DNA from: OLB7 sp966250335
GTDB taxonomy: Bacteria; Bacteroidota; Ignavibacteria; OLB7
Assembly (NCBI GenBank): GCA_966250335.1
Contig: CBINGZ010000003.1
Coordinates: forward strand, 147,417-211,416
Length of the DNA stretch: 64,000 bases
Reading direction: 5' to 3'
Of the stretch, positions 44,396 to 53,106 are shown piece by piece (position 1 is the stretch's first letter; each line of letters opens with the position of its first letter). The position numbers and the translations under genes were made by a program. The notes below the pieces were generated by a model, which was given only the letters and a program-made list of their open reading frames with translations, ran no database searches and was not told where the DNA came from.

Positions 44396-44581
44396 ATGGC
44401 CGTGGCTATTCCGATCGCCGCATGCTACGTTCGACCCACAAGGTGAACGTATCGCGAATCAATGTAGAGCGGCCTACGGATCGGCAGCGTGAACACCTCT
44501 CTTCCTGCCCCCCACGATCCCGCCGTCATTCATGCCGCGTTCGCCACATATCCCATCAACTCTCTTCAGGAGAACGAGCCC

Positions 44582-46474
44582 ATGGTAAGTTTCGGTGCGC
44601 GTGCAAGAACGCTTTCGACGGTGCTGCTCTCTTCTATCGCCGCCGCGGTGATCGGAGCGACGCCTGTCTCGGCACAGTATGCCTGGGAGTACGACTACGG
44701 TTCCTCCGACTGCGATGAAATAGGGTATAACGGTGTGACGCCCGTTGTCCAGACTCCCGGTTGCGCCGGAGGCGGATTTATCGCCGTGGGAGCCACGACG
44801 CAGACCCTGCCGTTCAACCAGTGCGGAGCCACGGACGTGTATATCGTCAGAACAAACGCCGCCGGTGTGCGCTTGTGGGAGTTCCGTTACGATATAGGTA
44901 ATAAGGGGACGAACGATATCGGATACAGCGTAAAGCAGGTGCCCGATGGGTTCATCATCACCGGAACCACCATGGAACCTGCTCCCTCCACCTTCACGGA
45001 TATATTCCTGCTGAAGATCAGATGCGACGGAACATTCTGGTGGTCGAATGTTTACGGCAGCGCGCTGCTGAACGATGAGCCGCGGGATCTCATTATAGCC
45101 AAGCACGGCAACGCGAACGGAGCGAACCCCGGTGATATCGTTGTTGCAGGATGGACGCATACGGCTCTGATGTGCCAGGGGGGGCGGAATCAGGACGGAT
45201 ATCTGCTCCGGACCGACCCTTTCGGTATTATCGTCTGGTCAAAGACGTACGACGGTTGCGAGTTCGGCGGATATCCGAGATACGGATGCAATGATTTCTT
45301 CACCGATCTGGTGGAAGCCGATAAGACCCCTGCCGGTCTGGGGAATATTGCCGTGGGAGATATCGTGGCTGCCGGCGGCACCTACAGCTATACTCAGAAC
45401 TGTGCAGCATGGGCAGTCCGTGTGAACGGCAACACGGGCGCCGTGGCGTTACCGACCGTGGGCGTGTACGGCGGCGTCTACGAAAATGCCGTGTTCCACA
45501 GTGTGACCGAACTGACGGTCGGCGCCGAGGCGGGCAATATGGTATATGCCGGCGAGTCCGATTTTTATGGACCGTCCGATATCTACGTCGTGAAGTCGGG
45601 GCCGAAACCGTGCACCCGGCTTGCCGAGCGGACGATCGGCGATCGCGGACTGCAGGTCGATGTCGCCTACGATGTTGTCGAACGGACGAAAGGATTCTCG
45701 CATCCGGGCCTGGGCGCCATTGGCTACGTGTTCCTGACGGGCAAGACCAACAACGGCCAGGTCGGCACCGATGCGTTCCTGCTCTGGCTTGCCCCGCTCA
45801 ACCTTGGCTACCGGGGAGCTATCGTCTACGGCGACCACGCCGACCTGAATGATATCGGATATTCCCTGATGGATGACGACCAGTTCCCCGATCCTGCTTC
45901 CCAGATGCACGGCGGCTTCGTTATCTGCGGACTCAACACCAGACAGGTCGAATATCTCTGGCCCGATGAACTCGATCTCTATCTCCTCAAAACCGATCGA
46001 CTGGGAAGGACGGGCTGCGAGCAGCCATGGGCCCCCGACGAAGCCGCCGAATTCTGGTATCAGCAGCCGTGCAGGATGCCGTGTGTGGCCACTCTGGAGG
46101 AGATCCGTCCGGTCATGTCGACGGGCGTGTCGGTCGATTGGGATCATCTGCTCTGCCAGTCACTCCTCCGGATCAACAACGACGGAACGGAGGAGGTTAT
46201 CGATCTCACCGGTCCCGACGCGGTGCGATCCTTCCCGAATCCGGTCGTGAGCGGCAAGCCGTTCACCCTTCAGTTCACGCCTGATCAGGGAGTAGAGGTT
46301 ACCGTATCGGTGACCGATGTGACCGGCCGTAGTCTCTTCCGGACGGAAACCGGGAGCGGAAGCGGTCAGCGTTCCATCTCCATCGACACCGACGGCTGGC
46401 CTGCCGGAACGTACATGGTCCAGCTTGAAGGTAACGGGATGAAGGAAACGGTCCGCATGGTGGTCGTGGAGTAA
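44582..46474 (+). CDS. Secreted T9SS-type protein, copy 2 of a tandem pair
   Basis: 630 residues; CAGGAGAACGAGCCC precedes ATG 44582. Signal peptide to about ATPVSAQ (residue 27), then WEYDYGSSDCDEIGYNGVTP. The layout parallels copy 1 block by block (GGGFIAVGATTQTL, PDGFIITGTTMEP, GDIVAAGGTYSYTQNCAAWA, VFLTGKTNNGQVGTDAFLLW, GGFVICGLNTR), with the same C-terminal T9SS sorting domain (FPNPVVSGKPFTLQFTPDQG, WPAGTYMVQLEGNGMKET). Central loops differ, so the copies have diverged since duplication. Both probably form cysteine-containing propellers outside the cell; the ligand is unknown. Confidence 0.85.
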   Translation: MVSFGARARTLSTVLLSSIAAAVIGATPVSAQYAWEYDYGSSDCDEIGYNGVTPVVQTPGCAGGGFIAVGATTQTLPFNQCGATDVYIVRTNAAGVRLWEFRYDIGNKGTNDIGYSVKQVPDGFIITGTTMEPAPSTFTDIFLLKIRCDGTFWWSNVYGSALLNDEPRDLIIAKHGNANGANPGDIVVAGWTHTALMCQGGRNQDGYLLRTDPFGIIVWSKTYDGCEFGGYPRYGCNDFFTDLVEADKTPAGLGNIAVGDIVAAGGTYSYTQNCAAWAVRVNGNTGAVALPTVGVYGGVYENAVFHSVTELTVGAEAGNMVYAGESDFYGPSDIYVVKSGPKPCTRLAERTIGDRGLQVDVAYDVVERTKGFSHPGLGAIGYVFLTGKTNNGQVGTDAFLLWLAPLNLGYRGAIVYGDHADLNDIGYSLMDDDQFPDPASQMHGGFVICGLNTRQVEYLWPDELDLYLLKTDRLGRTGCEQPWAPDEAAEFWYQQPCRMPCVATLEEIRPVMSTGVSVDWDHLLCQSLLRINNDGTEEVIDLTGPDAVRSFPNPVVSGKPFTLQFTPDQGVEVTVSVTDVTGRSLFRTETGSGSGQRSISIDTDGWPAGTYMVQLEGNGMKETVRMVVVE

Positions 46475-46718
46475 TCCGCGAGATCCAACGGCAGGCCTAT
46501 GCCTCTGACCAGGTCGGGGAAGGATGTGTGCGGTCGGCGACGACCCCGCATCTTTCCCCGATGTTTTTTGCCCCTGTTCATGCAGGCCGGGGGGATCGGA
46601 TCGGCCCGGATCATCTTCTCGATATACGATTCTCTCTCCTTGCGAATACCTATCGATAGTGATACTTTTCGCCTGCCCCCCCGTATCCTCTCCACCAACC
46701 GATTGAAGGAGACTCACG

Positions 46719-47717
46719 ATGAGCACATCCTCTCCCCCGGCGCCGACCCTGGACGGACGTCTTCTCTGCGCCAGCGAAGCCGCCTACGGCATCCTTCCGG
46801 ACGGAACGTTCCAGCCGCTCGATATCTATGTGACCGGCGCGGGCTTCAGCAGCACGGCCGCCGTTCAGACCTTCACCTCGGGGATCGACAAGATCAACGC
46901 CTGCCTGGTCGCGACGACGGCGGATGGCGTGATCCTGGCGTTCCGCGGGACGCTGCCGCCGAGCACCTCCGACCCCGCCAGCTTCTTCGACTGGCTGAAC
47001 GATTTCTACGCCGAGCCGATGAGCGTGGCCGGCATCCCCGGTCAGGTCCACAGCGGGTTCTGGGACGCCGTCGACGATCTCTGGCCCTCGATCCTGCCGG
47101 CGGTGACCGCGGCGGTCTCGGCCGGAGGAGGAACCCTTCCCCTCTACATCACCGGTCACAGCAAGGGGGGCGCCCTGGCGCCTCTCGCTGCGATGCGTTT
47201 TGCCAAGCAGACGAGCATCGCCGTGACCGCCGTGCATACGTTCGCCGGGCCCCATCCGGGGGACGCGAACTTCGCGCTCGCCTACAACGATATGTTTACC
47301 GATACCCGGTGGGAGTATCAGGATGATATCGTGCCGCATCTGCCGCCGAACCAGACCATCATGGAGCTGCTCACGAAGATCCCCTGGATCGGCAAGTACA
47401 TATCGAGCTGGGGGACGTGGAACTACACGGCGGTGGGGACGCTCAACTTCATCAACTGGTCGGATCAGGTGGTCGGCGATTCGACCTGGCTGGAGATCGA
47501 ACGGGCCGCCAGCCTCGTCAAACTTCTGGTGGAACTGAATCTTGCACAGATCGTGCACGACCATTACGGAGGCTGCGGCGGCGGTTATGCGAGCGTGGTC
47601 ATGCCGACCGGCGTCTGCCCCGTTGCGACTCCGGAGCAGATCGCGGCGATCGTGGGGACCGATATCAACGTCACCCACCCCGCGAACCCGGTCCCGACCG
47701 GCCCGACGAACAACTAG
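46719..47717 (+). CDS. Class 3 lipase (alpha/beta hydrolase)
   Basis: 332 residues; GAAGGAG precedes ATG 46719. The nucleophile elbow is ITGHSKGGALAPLA with Ser148, the oxyanion region is VILAFRGT, the acid is probably Asp203 in YQDDIVPHLPP, and the catalytic His is near 280-282 (LAQIVHDHYGG). This is the fungal-type lipase_3 family acting on ester bonds of acylglycerols or similar lipids. No signal peptide is visible, so it is likely cytoplasmic or exported by an unknown route. The Cys-Gly-rich C-terminal tail (GGCGGGYASVV) is unremarkable. Confidence 0.88.
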   Translation: MSTSSPPAPTLDGRLLCASEAAYGILPDGTFQPLDIYVTGAGFSSTAAVQTFTSGIDKINACLVATTADGVILAFRGTLPPSTSDPASFFDWLNDFYAEPMSVAGIPGQVHSGFWDAVDDLWPSILPAVTAAVSAGGGTLPLYITGHSKGGALAPLAAMRFAKQTSIAVTAVHTFAGPHPGDANFALAYNDMFTDTRWEYQDDIVPHLPPNQTIMELLTKIPWIGKYISSWGTWNYTAVGTLNFINWSDQVVGDSTWLEIERAASLVKLLVELNLAQIVHDHYGGCGGGYASVVMPTGVCPVATPEQIAAIVGTDINVTHPANPVPTGPTNN

Positions 47718-47747
47718 ACCGGCGTGAGAATCGCTGACGTACCGGCC

Positions 47748-47781
47748 ACGGCCCGGCGGGGATCATCCCCCGTCGGGCCGT
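47748..47781 (+). terminator. Hairpin terminator after the lipase gene
   Basis: ACGGCCCGGCGGGG (47748-47761) pairs with CCCC(C)GTCGGGCCGT (to 47781) around ATCAT, with one G-T pair. The T-containing tail AACGGTTATATT is short. Confidence 0.65.
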
Positions 47782-47820
47782 AACGGTTATATTGCCCCCT
47801 CACATCGAAGGATCATTCTC

Positions 47821-48474
47821 ATGACCCCCGTCGACGATCTCCAGGGCTGGTTCGACAACACCCGCAACGTCCTTGAAACCGCCTACATGCGGGCGACCGA
47901 ACCGTGGAAGGGATCGGGGATGTCCGGCCCTTTCGAGCGCTGGAGCGTCCTGCGCCGCCCCGTGGCCGACTGCCTCGATCATGACGGATCGTTCCTCGAT
48001 ATAGGCTGCGCCAACGGCTATCTGCTGGAGTGCTCGCTGATCTGGACAGCCGAACGGGGAGTGCGGATCGAACCGTTCGGACTCGACTTCTCGGCCCCTC
48101 TGGTGGAGCTGGCGAAGGAACGGCTTCCCGCATACGCCGACAATTTCTACACGGCCAACTCCTTCGAATGGACTCCTCCGAGACGTTTCGATTTCGTCCG
48201 CACCGAGCTGGTATATGTGCCGGAGGAGCATGAGAAGGGATATCTGGAACATCTTCTCACGAACTATCTGAACCCCGGCGGGCGCCTTATCGTGACCAAC
48301 TATGCCGAAGGGACCGAGAACCCCGCGCGGGGCCTGCTCCCCGGAAGCCGTCCCACGCGCTACCTGCTGGAGCGACTGGAGGAACTCGGGTTCCCCGTGC
48401 TGGAGACCCGTAACGCCGAAGATCCGGAAGGGCGGAGCGGAATGCGCGCCGCCGTGCTCGCGGCGGAGAGATGA
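47821..48474 (+). CDS. Class I SAM-dependent methyltransferase
   Basis: 217 residues; GAAGGATC precedes ATG 47821. Motif I FLDIGCANGYLLECSLIWT, post-I FGLDFSAPLVELAKERLP, and the LNPGGRLIVTNYAEG strand identify a methyltransf_25-like Rossmann methyltransferase. The substrate is unknown. It sits between the lipase and a double GNAT on the same strand, separated from the lipase by a terminator, so it may start its own unit. Confidence 0.85.
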   Translation: MTPVDDLQGWFDNTRNVLETAYMRATEPWKGSGMSGPFERWSVLRRPVADCLDHDGSFLDIGCANGYLLECSLIWTAERGVRIEPFGLDFSAPLVELAKERLPAYADNFYTANSFEWTPPRRFDFVRTELVYVPEEHEKGYLEHLLTNYLNPGGRLIVTNYAEGTENPARGLLPGSRPTRYLLERLEELGFPVLETRNAEDPEGRSGMRAAVLAAER

Positions 48475-48608
48475 GTCCGGACGGGCCTCCGTTCGTCCGA
48501 TATTACTATCCGGCAGGAGCCGCTCCCGGAGCGGCATCACTCCGTTCCGGCCGGCGACTTCGTACATTTGTCCCGAGAGATTCCCATTAACCGTATATCG
48601 AGAAGATC

Positions 48609-49469
48609 ATGTCCGACAGCACTTTTACGATCCGCACGATGACCGCCGACGAAGTGTCGGAGATCGCCGTCGAATGGGCGACGCGCGAAGGGTGGAACCC
48701 CGGTCTGGGGGATGGCCCCTGTTTTCATGCAGCCGACGGGAAGGGTTTCCTCCTGGGAGAACTCGACGGTGAACCGATAGGCTGCATCTCCGCCGTCGCC
48801 TATGAGGATTCATTCGGGTTCCTCGGCTTCTATATCGTAAAGCCGGGGTTCAGAGGGAAGGGATACGGCATGAAGCTCTGGCGCGCCGCGCTGGAGCATC
48901 TGGGGGATAGAAATATCGGACTGGATGGCGTCATCGAGCAGGAGGAGAACTACATACGGGACGGGTTCGGGCACGCATATCGCAATGTGCGCTATCGCGG
49001 GGTGGGAACGCAGATCCCCGCCGGCGACGCGCCCCATCGCATCGTCCCCCTTTCCGATGTCGATTTCGAGACGGTCAGGGATTACGACAGCGCCCGTTTC
49101 CCGACCCCCCGTACCTCGTTCCTGCGCGAGTGGATCGCCCAGCCCGGCGCCCACGCCCTTGCCGCGCTCGACGACGACGGCGCGCTGATCGGTTACGGGA
49201 TGCTCCGTCCCTGCCATTACGGCTACAAGATCGGTCCCCTCTTCGCCGACGACGCGGAGACCGCCGAGGCGCTCTTCACAACGCTTGCAGGCCGCGCCGG
49301 CGACGCCGAGTTCTTCATCGATGTGCCGGACGTCAACGAACCGGGAACCGATATCGTGAAGAAGTACGGGCTGACCCCGGTCTTCGAGACGGCCCGCATG
49401 TATTCGAAGGGAGCCCCGCAGGTCGCGCTCGACACGGTCTTCGGAACGACGACGCTGGAACTGGGATAG
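48609..49469 (+). CDS. Tandem GNAT acetyltransferase (YitI/DUF1248 type)
   Basis: 286 residues. The N-terminal GNAT domain (1-140) has YIVKPGFRGKGYGMKLWRAA, the acetyl-CoA loop, and VIEQEENYIRDGFGHAYRNV, where the last motif is typical of a GNAT group with a C-terminal Acetyltransf_18 domain. The second domain (150-286) reads FLREWIAQPGAHALAALDDD, LIGYGMLRPCHYGYKIGPLF and FIDVPDVNEPG. The function of the pair is not known. A perfect palindrome terminator follows. Confidence 0.85.
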   Translation: MSDSTFTIRTMTADEVSEIAVEWATREGWNPGLGDGPCFHAADGKGFLLGELDGEPIGCISAVAYEDSFGFLGFYIVKPGFRGKGYGMKLWRAALEHLGDRNIGLDGVIEQEENYIRDGFGHAYRNVRYRGVGTQIPAGDAPHRIVPLSDVDFETVRDYDSARFPTPRTSFLREWIAQPGAHALAALDDDGALIGYGMLRPCHYGYKIGPLFADDAETAEALFTTLAGRAGDAEFFIDVPDVNEPGTDIVKKYGLTPVFETARMYSKGAPQVALDTVFGTTTLELG

Positions 49470-49500
49470 GACGTTCGATCACAAGGAATATCGAAGAACG

Positions 49501-49533
49501 AGAGATGGCCGCATCATCGATGCGGCCATCTCT
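49501..49533. terminator. Perfect 15-bp palindrome terminator between convergent genes
   Basis: AGAGATGGCCGCATC (49501-49515) pairs perfectly with GATGCGGCCATCTCT (49519-49533) with a three-base loop. It separates convergent genes ending at 49469 and 49559; there is no long T run on either strand. Confidence 0.75.
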
Positions 49534-49558
49534 CATAATGTGTTGTTCCGAGACTATC

Positions 49559-50230
49559 TCAGCGCATATCCTCGTTCAGCCGGAGCCACTCGTTTCCGCT
49601 CAGCACCTGCTCGACCAGGTTCATGACCGCCTGGAACGCCGGCGGCGGCGCGGTCTGCCGGATATGACGGAGAAACGACGCCCGCTCCACCGGATCGACG
49701 GCAGGGATGGTATATCGCAGCATGAGCATCGTCTCCTGGGGCGAGTTCCCGGCGACGATCGCCGCCGTCATCCGCTGGATATCTTCCGGTGTACAGTGCT
49801 CCACGAAATGCGGGGCCTGCTCGACCTCCTCGCGGTTCATATGCTGCAGGTACCCGGAAATAAATCTGTTGATCATCAGATAGAAATCCTCTCCCGCCGC
49901 CCGGCGCTCCTCCGGGGAGTCGATCATGTCGATGCGCGCCATCTCTCCCTGAATCTCCTCCAGCTCTCGGTGGACCTCCTCATGCTCGTCGGCGTCGACC
50001 TGCGTGATACCCGGTACCTTCGCCTCGATCATCGGGAGCTGATATGTGTCCTCCACATAACCGTGGCGCTCGAGAAAATGGATGACGTCGGCGGTGCGGG
50101 CCTTCAGTCTGGCCCATTCTCCCGGATCGGTGTAATCGGTCTTCCCCGCCTCATAAGCGAGATCGAACATGGCCTTGCGCAGCCCTTTATGGACGCGCCC
50201 ATAAATGTCGGAACGTGAAATAGTCGTCAT
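49559..50230 (-). CDS. Hemerythrin-like HHE-domain protein
   Basis: 223 residues from ATG 50230; the open frame extends far upstream but there it overlaps another gene's terminator. Residues about 1-145 form a helical bundle with histidines and acids spaced as in HHE domains: VHKGLRKAMFDLA, FLERHGYVED, DEHEEVHRELEEI, GYLQHMNREEVEQAPHF. Hemerythrin-like proteins carry a di-iron site and bind oxygen or sense NO/iron. The later helical part (AAIVAGNSPQETMLMLRYTI, FLRHIRQTAPPPAFQAVMNL) is a second bundle of unknown role. It is the last gene of a run of minus-strand genes, behind a terminator. Confidence 0.8.
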   Translation of the reverse strand: MTTISRSDIYGRVHKGLRKAMFDLAYEAGKTDYTDPGEWARLKARTADVIHFLERHGYVEDTYQLPMIEAKVPGITQVDADEHEEVHRELEEIQGEMARIDMIDSPEERRAAGEDFYLMINRFISGYLQHMNREEVEQAPHFVEHCTPEDIQRMTAAIVAGNSPQETMLMLRYTIPAVDPVERASFLRHIRQTAPPPAFQAVMNLVEQVLSGNEWLRLNEDMR

Positions 50231-50342
50231 GGTGTGTTGTGGGTGTACAGTGATGACATCGAGATACGGGGCAAAGATAGCGCACGTTCCGCACGTGATA
50301 TTTATCGTTGTGTACAGACGCCCGGAAGGGGGCGCCGGAAAT

Positions 50343-50371
50343 GAAACGGGGACGACCGGCGTCCCCGTTTC
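50343..50371 (-). terminator. Hairpin terminator of the three-gene envelope operon
   Basis: GAAACGGGGAC (50343-50353) pairs perfectly with GTCCCCGTTTC (50361-50371); on the minus strand it is followed by ATTTCC. It follows the stop at 50386. Confidence 0.75.
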
Positions 50372-50385
50372 CCCCGTGTGTTCCG

Positions 50386-51306
50386 TTACTTCGGCGGAAT
50401 CTCCTCCGTTCGTTTCGGCTGCGCCTCCGGCGGCTTCGACGTTTCGTCGGGGGATTTTCCGGCGTTCCTGATCTGAATGATCTTGTTGAGAATATCGAAC
50501 CAGAACGGCGCCCCGAGCGAGACGGCGCATGTGGTCAGCAGAATTCCGATGATCTTCAGCGACCACGCTTCGGCCCCCCGCGGCATCGTGGCGGAGGTCC
50601 ATCCCAGCGGCAGACCCAGCCCCTCGAGCTCGCCGATGCTCTCCCTGATGCGGGTGCTCGGGCGGTTCGTGCTGTCGGCGGCGGTCGTGTCGGGCGCCTG
50701 TGCCGCGTACTGCTTGGCCTGAGCGACTATCGCATCGCGAAGTGCCGGATCGTTGGAGAGCGCCCTGGTGATGGAGATGGTGTCGGCGTTGGCGATCACG
50801 CAGATGATCAGCGCCAGAACCAGCGTGACCGTCTGGGCGCTCCTCTTGTACCACCCCGAGACTCTGTCCATGGTGTTGTTGAACCACACCTCGATCTTGT
50901 CGTGCAGCGCCCTTATATCCCCGCTTGCGTCATTCAGCAGCACCGTCAGCGTCCGTCGGATATCCTCCGGCATCTTGCTGATCGCCGCGCGCAGATCGGC
51001 CTCCGTCCTGGAGGCGCCGGAGGTTGTGGGGAAGACGATATCCATCAGCACCAGCGCGAACGTTCTGGAAGGGATATAGGAGGGATGTTTGCCATCCTTT
51101 GAAATGCATTTGATGAGAGGATGATCGTGGAACGCCTTATCCAGATCAGGGTCGTTCAGAAGATGCCTGATCCCCTTTTCGAGCGTGTCGGCGCGGCTGT
51201 TCGTCCAGCCGGCGAACATCTCGCTGGCGGCGGTGCATATCAGGCTGAGGAGCAGATAGACGAAGACGAGCCCGAGGCCGATATCGAGTACCTGGAGTCC
51301 GAACAT
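50386..51306 (-). CDS. Uncharacterised membrane protein
   Basis: 306 residues. An N-terminal membrane helix (LDIGLGLVFVYLLLSLICTA), a soluble part with helical and Pro-rich segments (LEKGIRHLLNDPDLDKAFHD, SYIPSRTFALVLMDIV), a second membrane region (AQTVTLVLALIICVIANADT), and a third near the end (WSLKIIGILLTTCAVSLGAP). Similar four-part proteins occur in many bacteria as conserved hypotheticals. It has no known function. It is the last gene of a probable operon with the outer-membrane protein 60 bp upstream. Confidence 0.75.
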   Translation of the reverse strand: MFGLQVLDIGLGLVFVYLLLSLICTAASEMFAGWTNSRADTLEKGIRHLLNDPDLDKAFHDHPLIKCISKDGKHPSYIPSRTFALVLMDIVFPTTSGASRTEADLRAAISKMPEDIRRTLTVLLNDASGDIRALHDKIEVWFNNTMDRVSGWYKRSAQTVTLVLALIICVIANADTISITRALSNDPALRDAIVAQAKQYAAQAPDTTAADSTNRPSTRIRESIGELEGLGLPLGWTSATMPRGAEAWSLKIIGILLTTCAVSLGAPFWFDILNKIIQIRNAGKSPDETSKPPEAQPKRTEEIPPK

Positions 51307-51366
51307 GAAATCGTTCCTGAAAGATGAATATGTGTGTCGATATGCGATGTTGCTGTCGGCGGAGGA

Positions 51367-52446
51367 TCAGTTCTCGGTCGGCGCCGTTTCCGGGAGTCCC
51401 CACTGAAGATTGAACTTCGGGACGAAGTTCGACTTCCCCTCCGCCTCCGAATTATATCCTACTCCGAACTCCAGCCAGAACGACTGACCCAGGTTCACCT
51501 CCCCTCCCAGCGTGAGGAAGCTCGAGCTGGGGAAGGTGGTTCGGGAGGTGTACTGTCCCTGGGCGAAGAACTTCAGTTCATTCCATCCCGCGTAGAGTCT
51601 GGCGGAGAGGGAGAGGTTCAGTTCCTTCATCTTCCCGAGCGTATCGCGTCCCAGCAGGGCGTTGGCCCCCACCTGAAGCTGCGCCGATCTGCCGATCCCG
51701 AACCCTCCCACCAGCCATCCGCCGACTCCCGTTCCGATGATATCCTCCAGCAGCGAGTCGGCCGATGTGCCGCTCACGGCGAGGGCGAACTCCACGATAT
51801 TGTTGTTCCAGGCGGTGTCCTTGTAATCCGACCGGGCATCCTCCAGCGCTGCCTCCAGGGTTGCGATGTCGTTCACGTTGGAATATCGCGATACGCTTTC
51901 GGTGGGAGGGAGCGACATCGACGGGTCGGCGGCGGCCACGCGATTGATGTTCAGCGCGATATCGCTCAGCCTCCTGATATACTCGGTGTCGCTTCTCGGG
52001 TCCGAGTCGTCGTACAGAGTAAATCGTAATCCGAAACTTGCCTGCGTGCTTCCGGTGGTCGCGGAGAGGCGTTGAGTGGCGAGCGAGACACGGATGCTGT
52101 TCAGGAACGACGTGCTGTCGTACTCCTTCAGGCTCAGCGAATCCCCCTCGATCAGCATCATGGGGGCGAACTCCGCGGCGAACGATCCGGGGAGCACCCG
52201 CCCTCCGAGCAGAAAGTTGGAGACGGCGACGGTCACCTCCCGCAGGTTGCTCGGCTTCATGATGGTGGAGGGATCATCGTCGACGATCTTGAACGCGGGA
52301 ATATCGGGGATCGAGAAATTGAGACGGGCGTCGGCCGTCGTGGCCTCCTGGGCGGCGGTCCGGACCGGAACATGGAGAGCCGTTGCGACGAGCGCCGCCG
52401 TCGTCAGGGCGCGGATGAATCCGGTGCAGATGTGTAGTGATCTCAT
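51367..52446 (-). CDS. Outer-membrane beta-barrel-like exported protein
   Basis: 359 residues; AAGGAGACCGGTTC precedes ATG 52446. Signal peptide ends RTAAQE (about residue 33). The mature protein has a helical/charged N-part and, from about residue 220, alternating strands ending in an aromatic residue pattern (LNLSLSARLYAGW, ELKFFAQGQYTSRTTF, LGQSFWLEFGVGYNSEAEG, FVPKFNLQWGLPE), which suggests a barrel. No family is known to me. It is 12 bp downstream of the small gene at 52459 and upstream of a membrane protein, so the three form an envelope operon. Confidence 0.72.
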   Translation of the reverse strand: MRSLHICTGFIRALTTAALVATALHVPVRTAAQEATTADARLNFSIPDIPAFKIVDDDPSTIMKPSNLREVTVAVSNFLLGGRVLPGSFAAEFAPMMLIEGDSLSLKEYDSTSFLNSIRVSLATQRLSATTGSTQASFGLRFTLYDDSDPRSDTEYIRRLSDIALNINRVAAADPSMSLPPTESVSRYSNVNDIATLEAALEDARSDYKDTAWNNNIVEFALAVSGTSADSLLEDIIGTGVGGWLVGGFGIGRSAQLQVGANALLGRDTLGKMKELNLSLSARLYAGWNELKFFAQGQYTSRTTFPSSSFLTLGGEVNLGQSFWLEFGVGYNSEAEGKSNFVPKFNLQWGLPETAPTEN

Positions 52447-52458
52447 GAACCGGTCTCC

Positions 52459-52842
52459 TTACGATTGGTTGACGAGTAGAGCCGCCAGACGGGTGGTGAT
52501 CGAGCTGCTTCCGATCTCACCCTGATCGGTGATCCTTCCTTTCTCGGTGCCGCCCTGTGTCACGATCAGGTCGATGGCGAACTGGCTGCCGGGCGCCGGG
52601 TTCGGAGCGATGACGGTAGCTATGCAGTCGATGATTCTGTTCCGATACTGGGAGTTCGGCGGTTGCAGGTCGACGTTATCCGATATGTCGTCGGTGTTGA
52701 TTCCCTCCCTCAGCAATGTTCTCTGTGTCCCCTGGCTGTTCCAGAGGTAGAGGGAATAGGCGCCGACGTCGCCGGGCGTGAACTGGACTGTGATCGTCAC
52801 CGTGGTGTCGTCGGCGGCGATCGGGATCTGCGTGAGCGGCAT
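52459..52842 (-). CDS. Small uncharacterised protein, first gene of an envelope operon
   Basis: 127 residues from ATG 52842, chosen because AGAGGAG lies seven bases upstream; the open frame allows a longer start at 52983 (MKMQRFASGG). The sequence is beta-rich and polar (TVTITVQFTPGDVGAYSLYL, GSQFAIDLIVTQGGTEKGRI, SSSITTRLAALLVNQS), without a signal peptide. It resembles a small beta-sandwich but matches no family I know. It is 12 bp upstream of the barrel gene. It may be a soluble partner; this is inference from position only. Confidence 0.6.
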   Translation of the reverse strand: MPLTQIPIAADDTTVTITVQFTPGDVGAYSLYLWNSQGTQRTLLREGINTDDISDNVDLQPPNSQYRNRIIDCIATVIAPNPAPGSQFAIDLIVTQGGTEKGRITDQGEIGSSSITTRLAALLVNQS

Positions 52843-53106
52843 GAACAGCTCCTCTGCTGATTTGGTGTACGGATGCGACAGGTCGGGGGCTATGGTCTCG
52901 GTCGGCTGTGCGACGCGCGCGGGCGGCTGAAATGGTGTCGTGCGCGGAAAGGGTCCGCCGGAAGCGAAACGCTGCATCTTCATCGGCGTCGCCCCGGCCA
53001 CGAAAGAGTCGCGGCCGGTTCTGGTCGCAACAAGATAGATGAAACTGCGACACAGATGCAATCGCGGGCCCGCGTCCGCTCAACGGATCGACCCGTAAGG
53101 AGCGGC

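Larger units (their letters stand above)
44224..44581. other. Intergenic stretch between the two tandem secreted-protein genes
   Basis: Almost entirely leader repeat copy 2 (44253-44581): fossil regulator end, hairpin, triple LytTR-type repeat, -7-like box TACGTTCG (44426-44433) and ribosome site. No additional gene. Confidence 0.7.
44253..44581 (+). repeat. Leader repeat copy 2 with a fossil of the regulator gene end
   Basis: 329 bases homologous to 41936-42264, ending just before ATG 44582. Its first 30 bases read GCTCATGGAGTGCTTCCC and continue to a TAG, encoding LMECFPRE-stop where the intact regulator ends FMECFPRR-stop. This shows that the duplication unit began inside the regulator gene. 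Confidence 0.85.
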
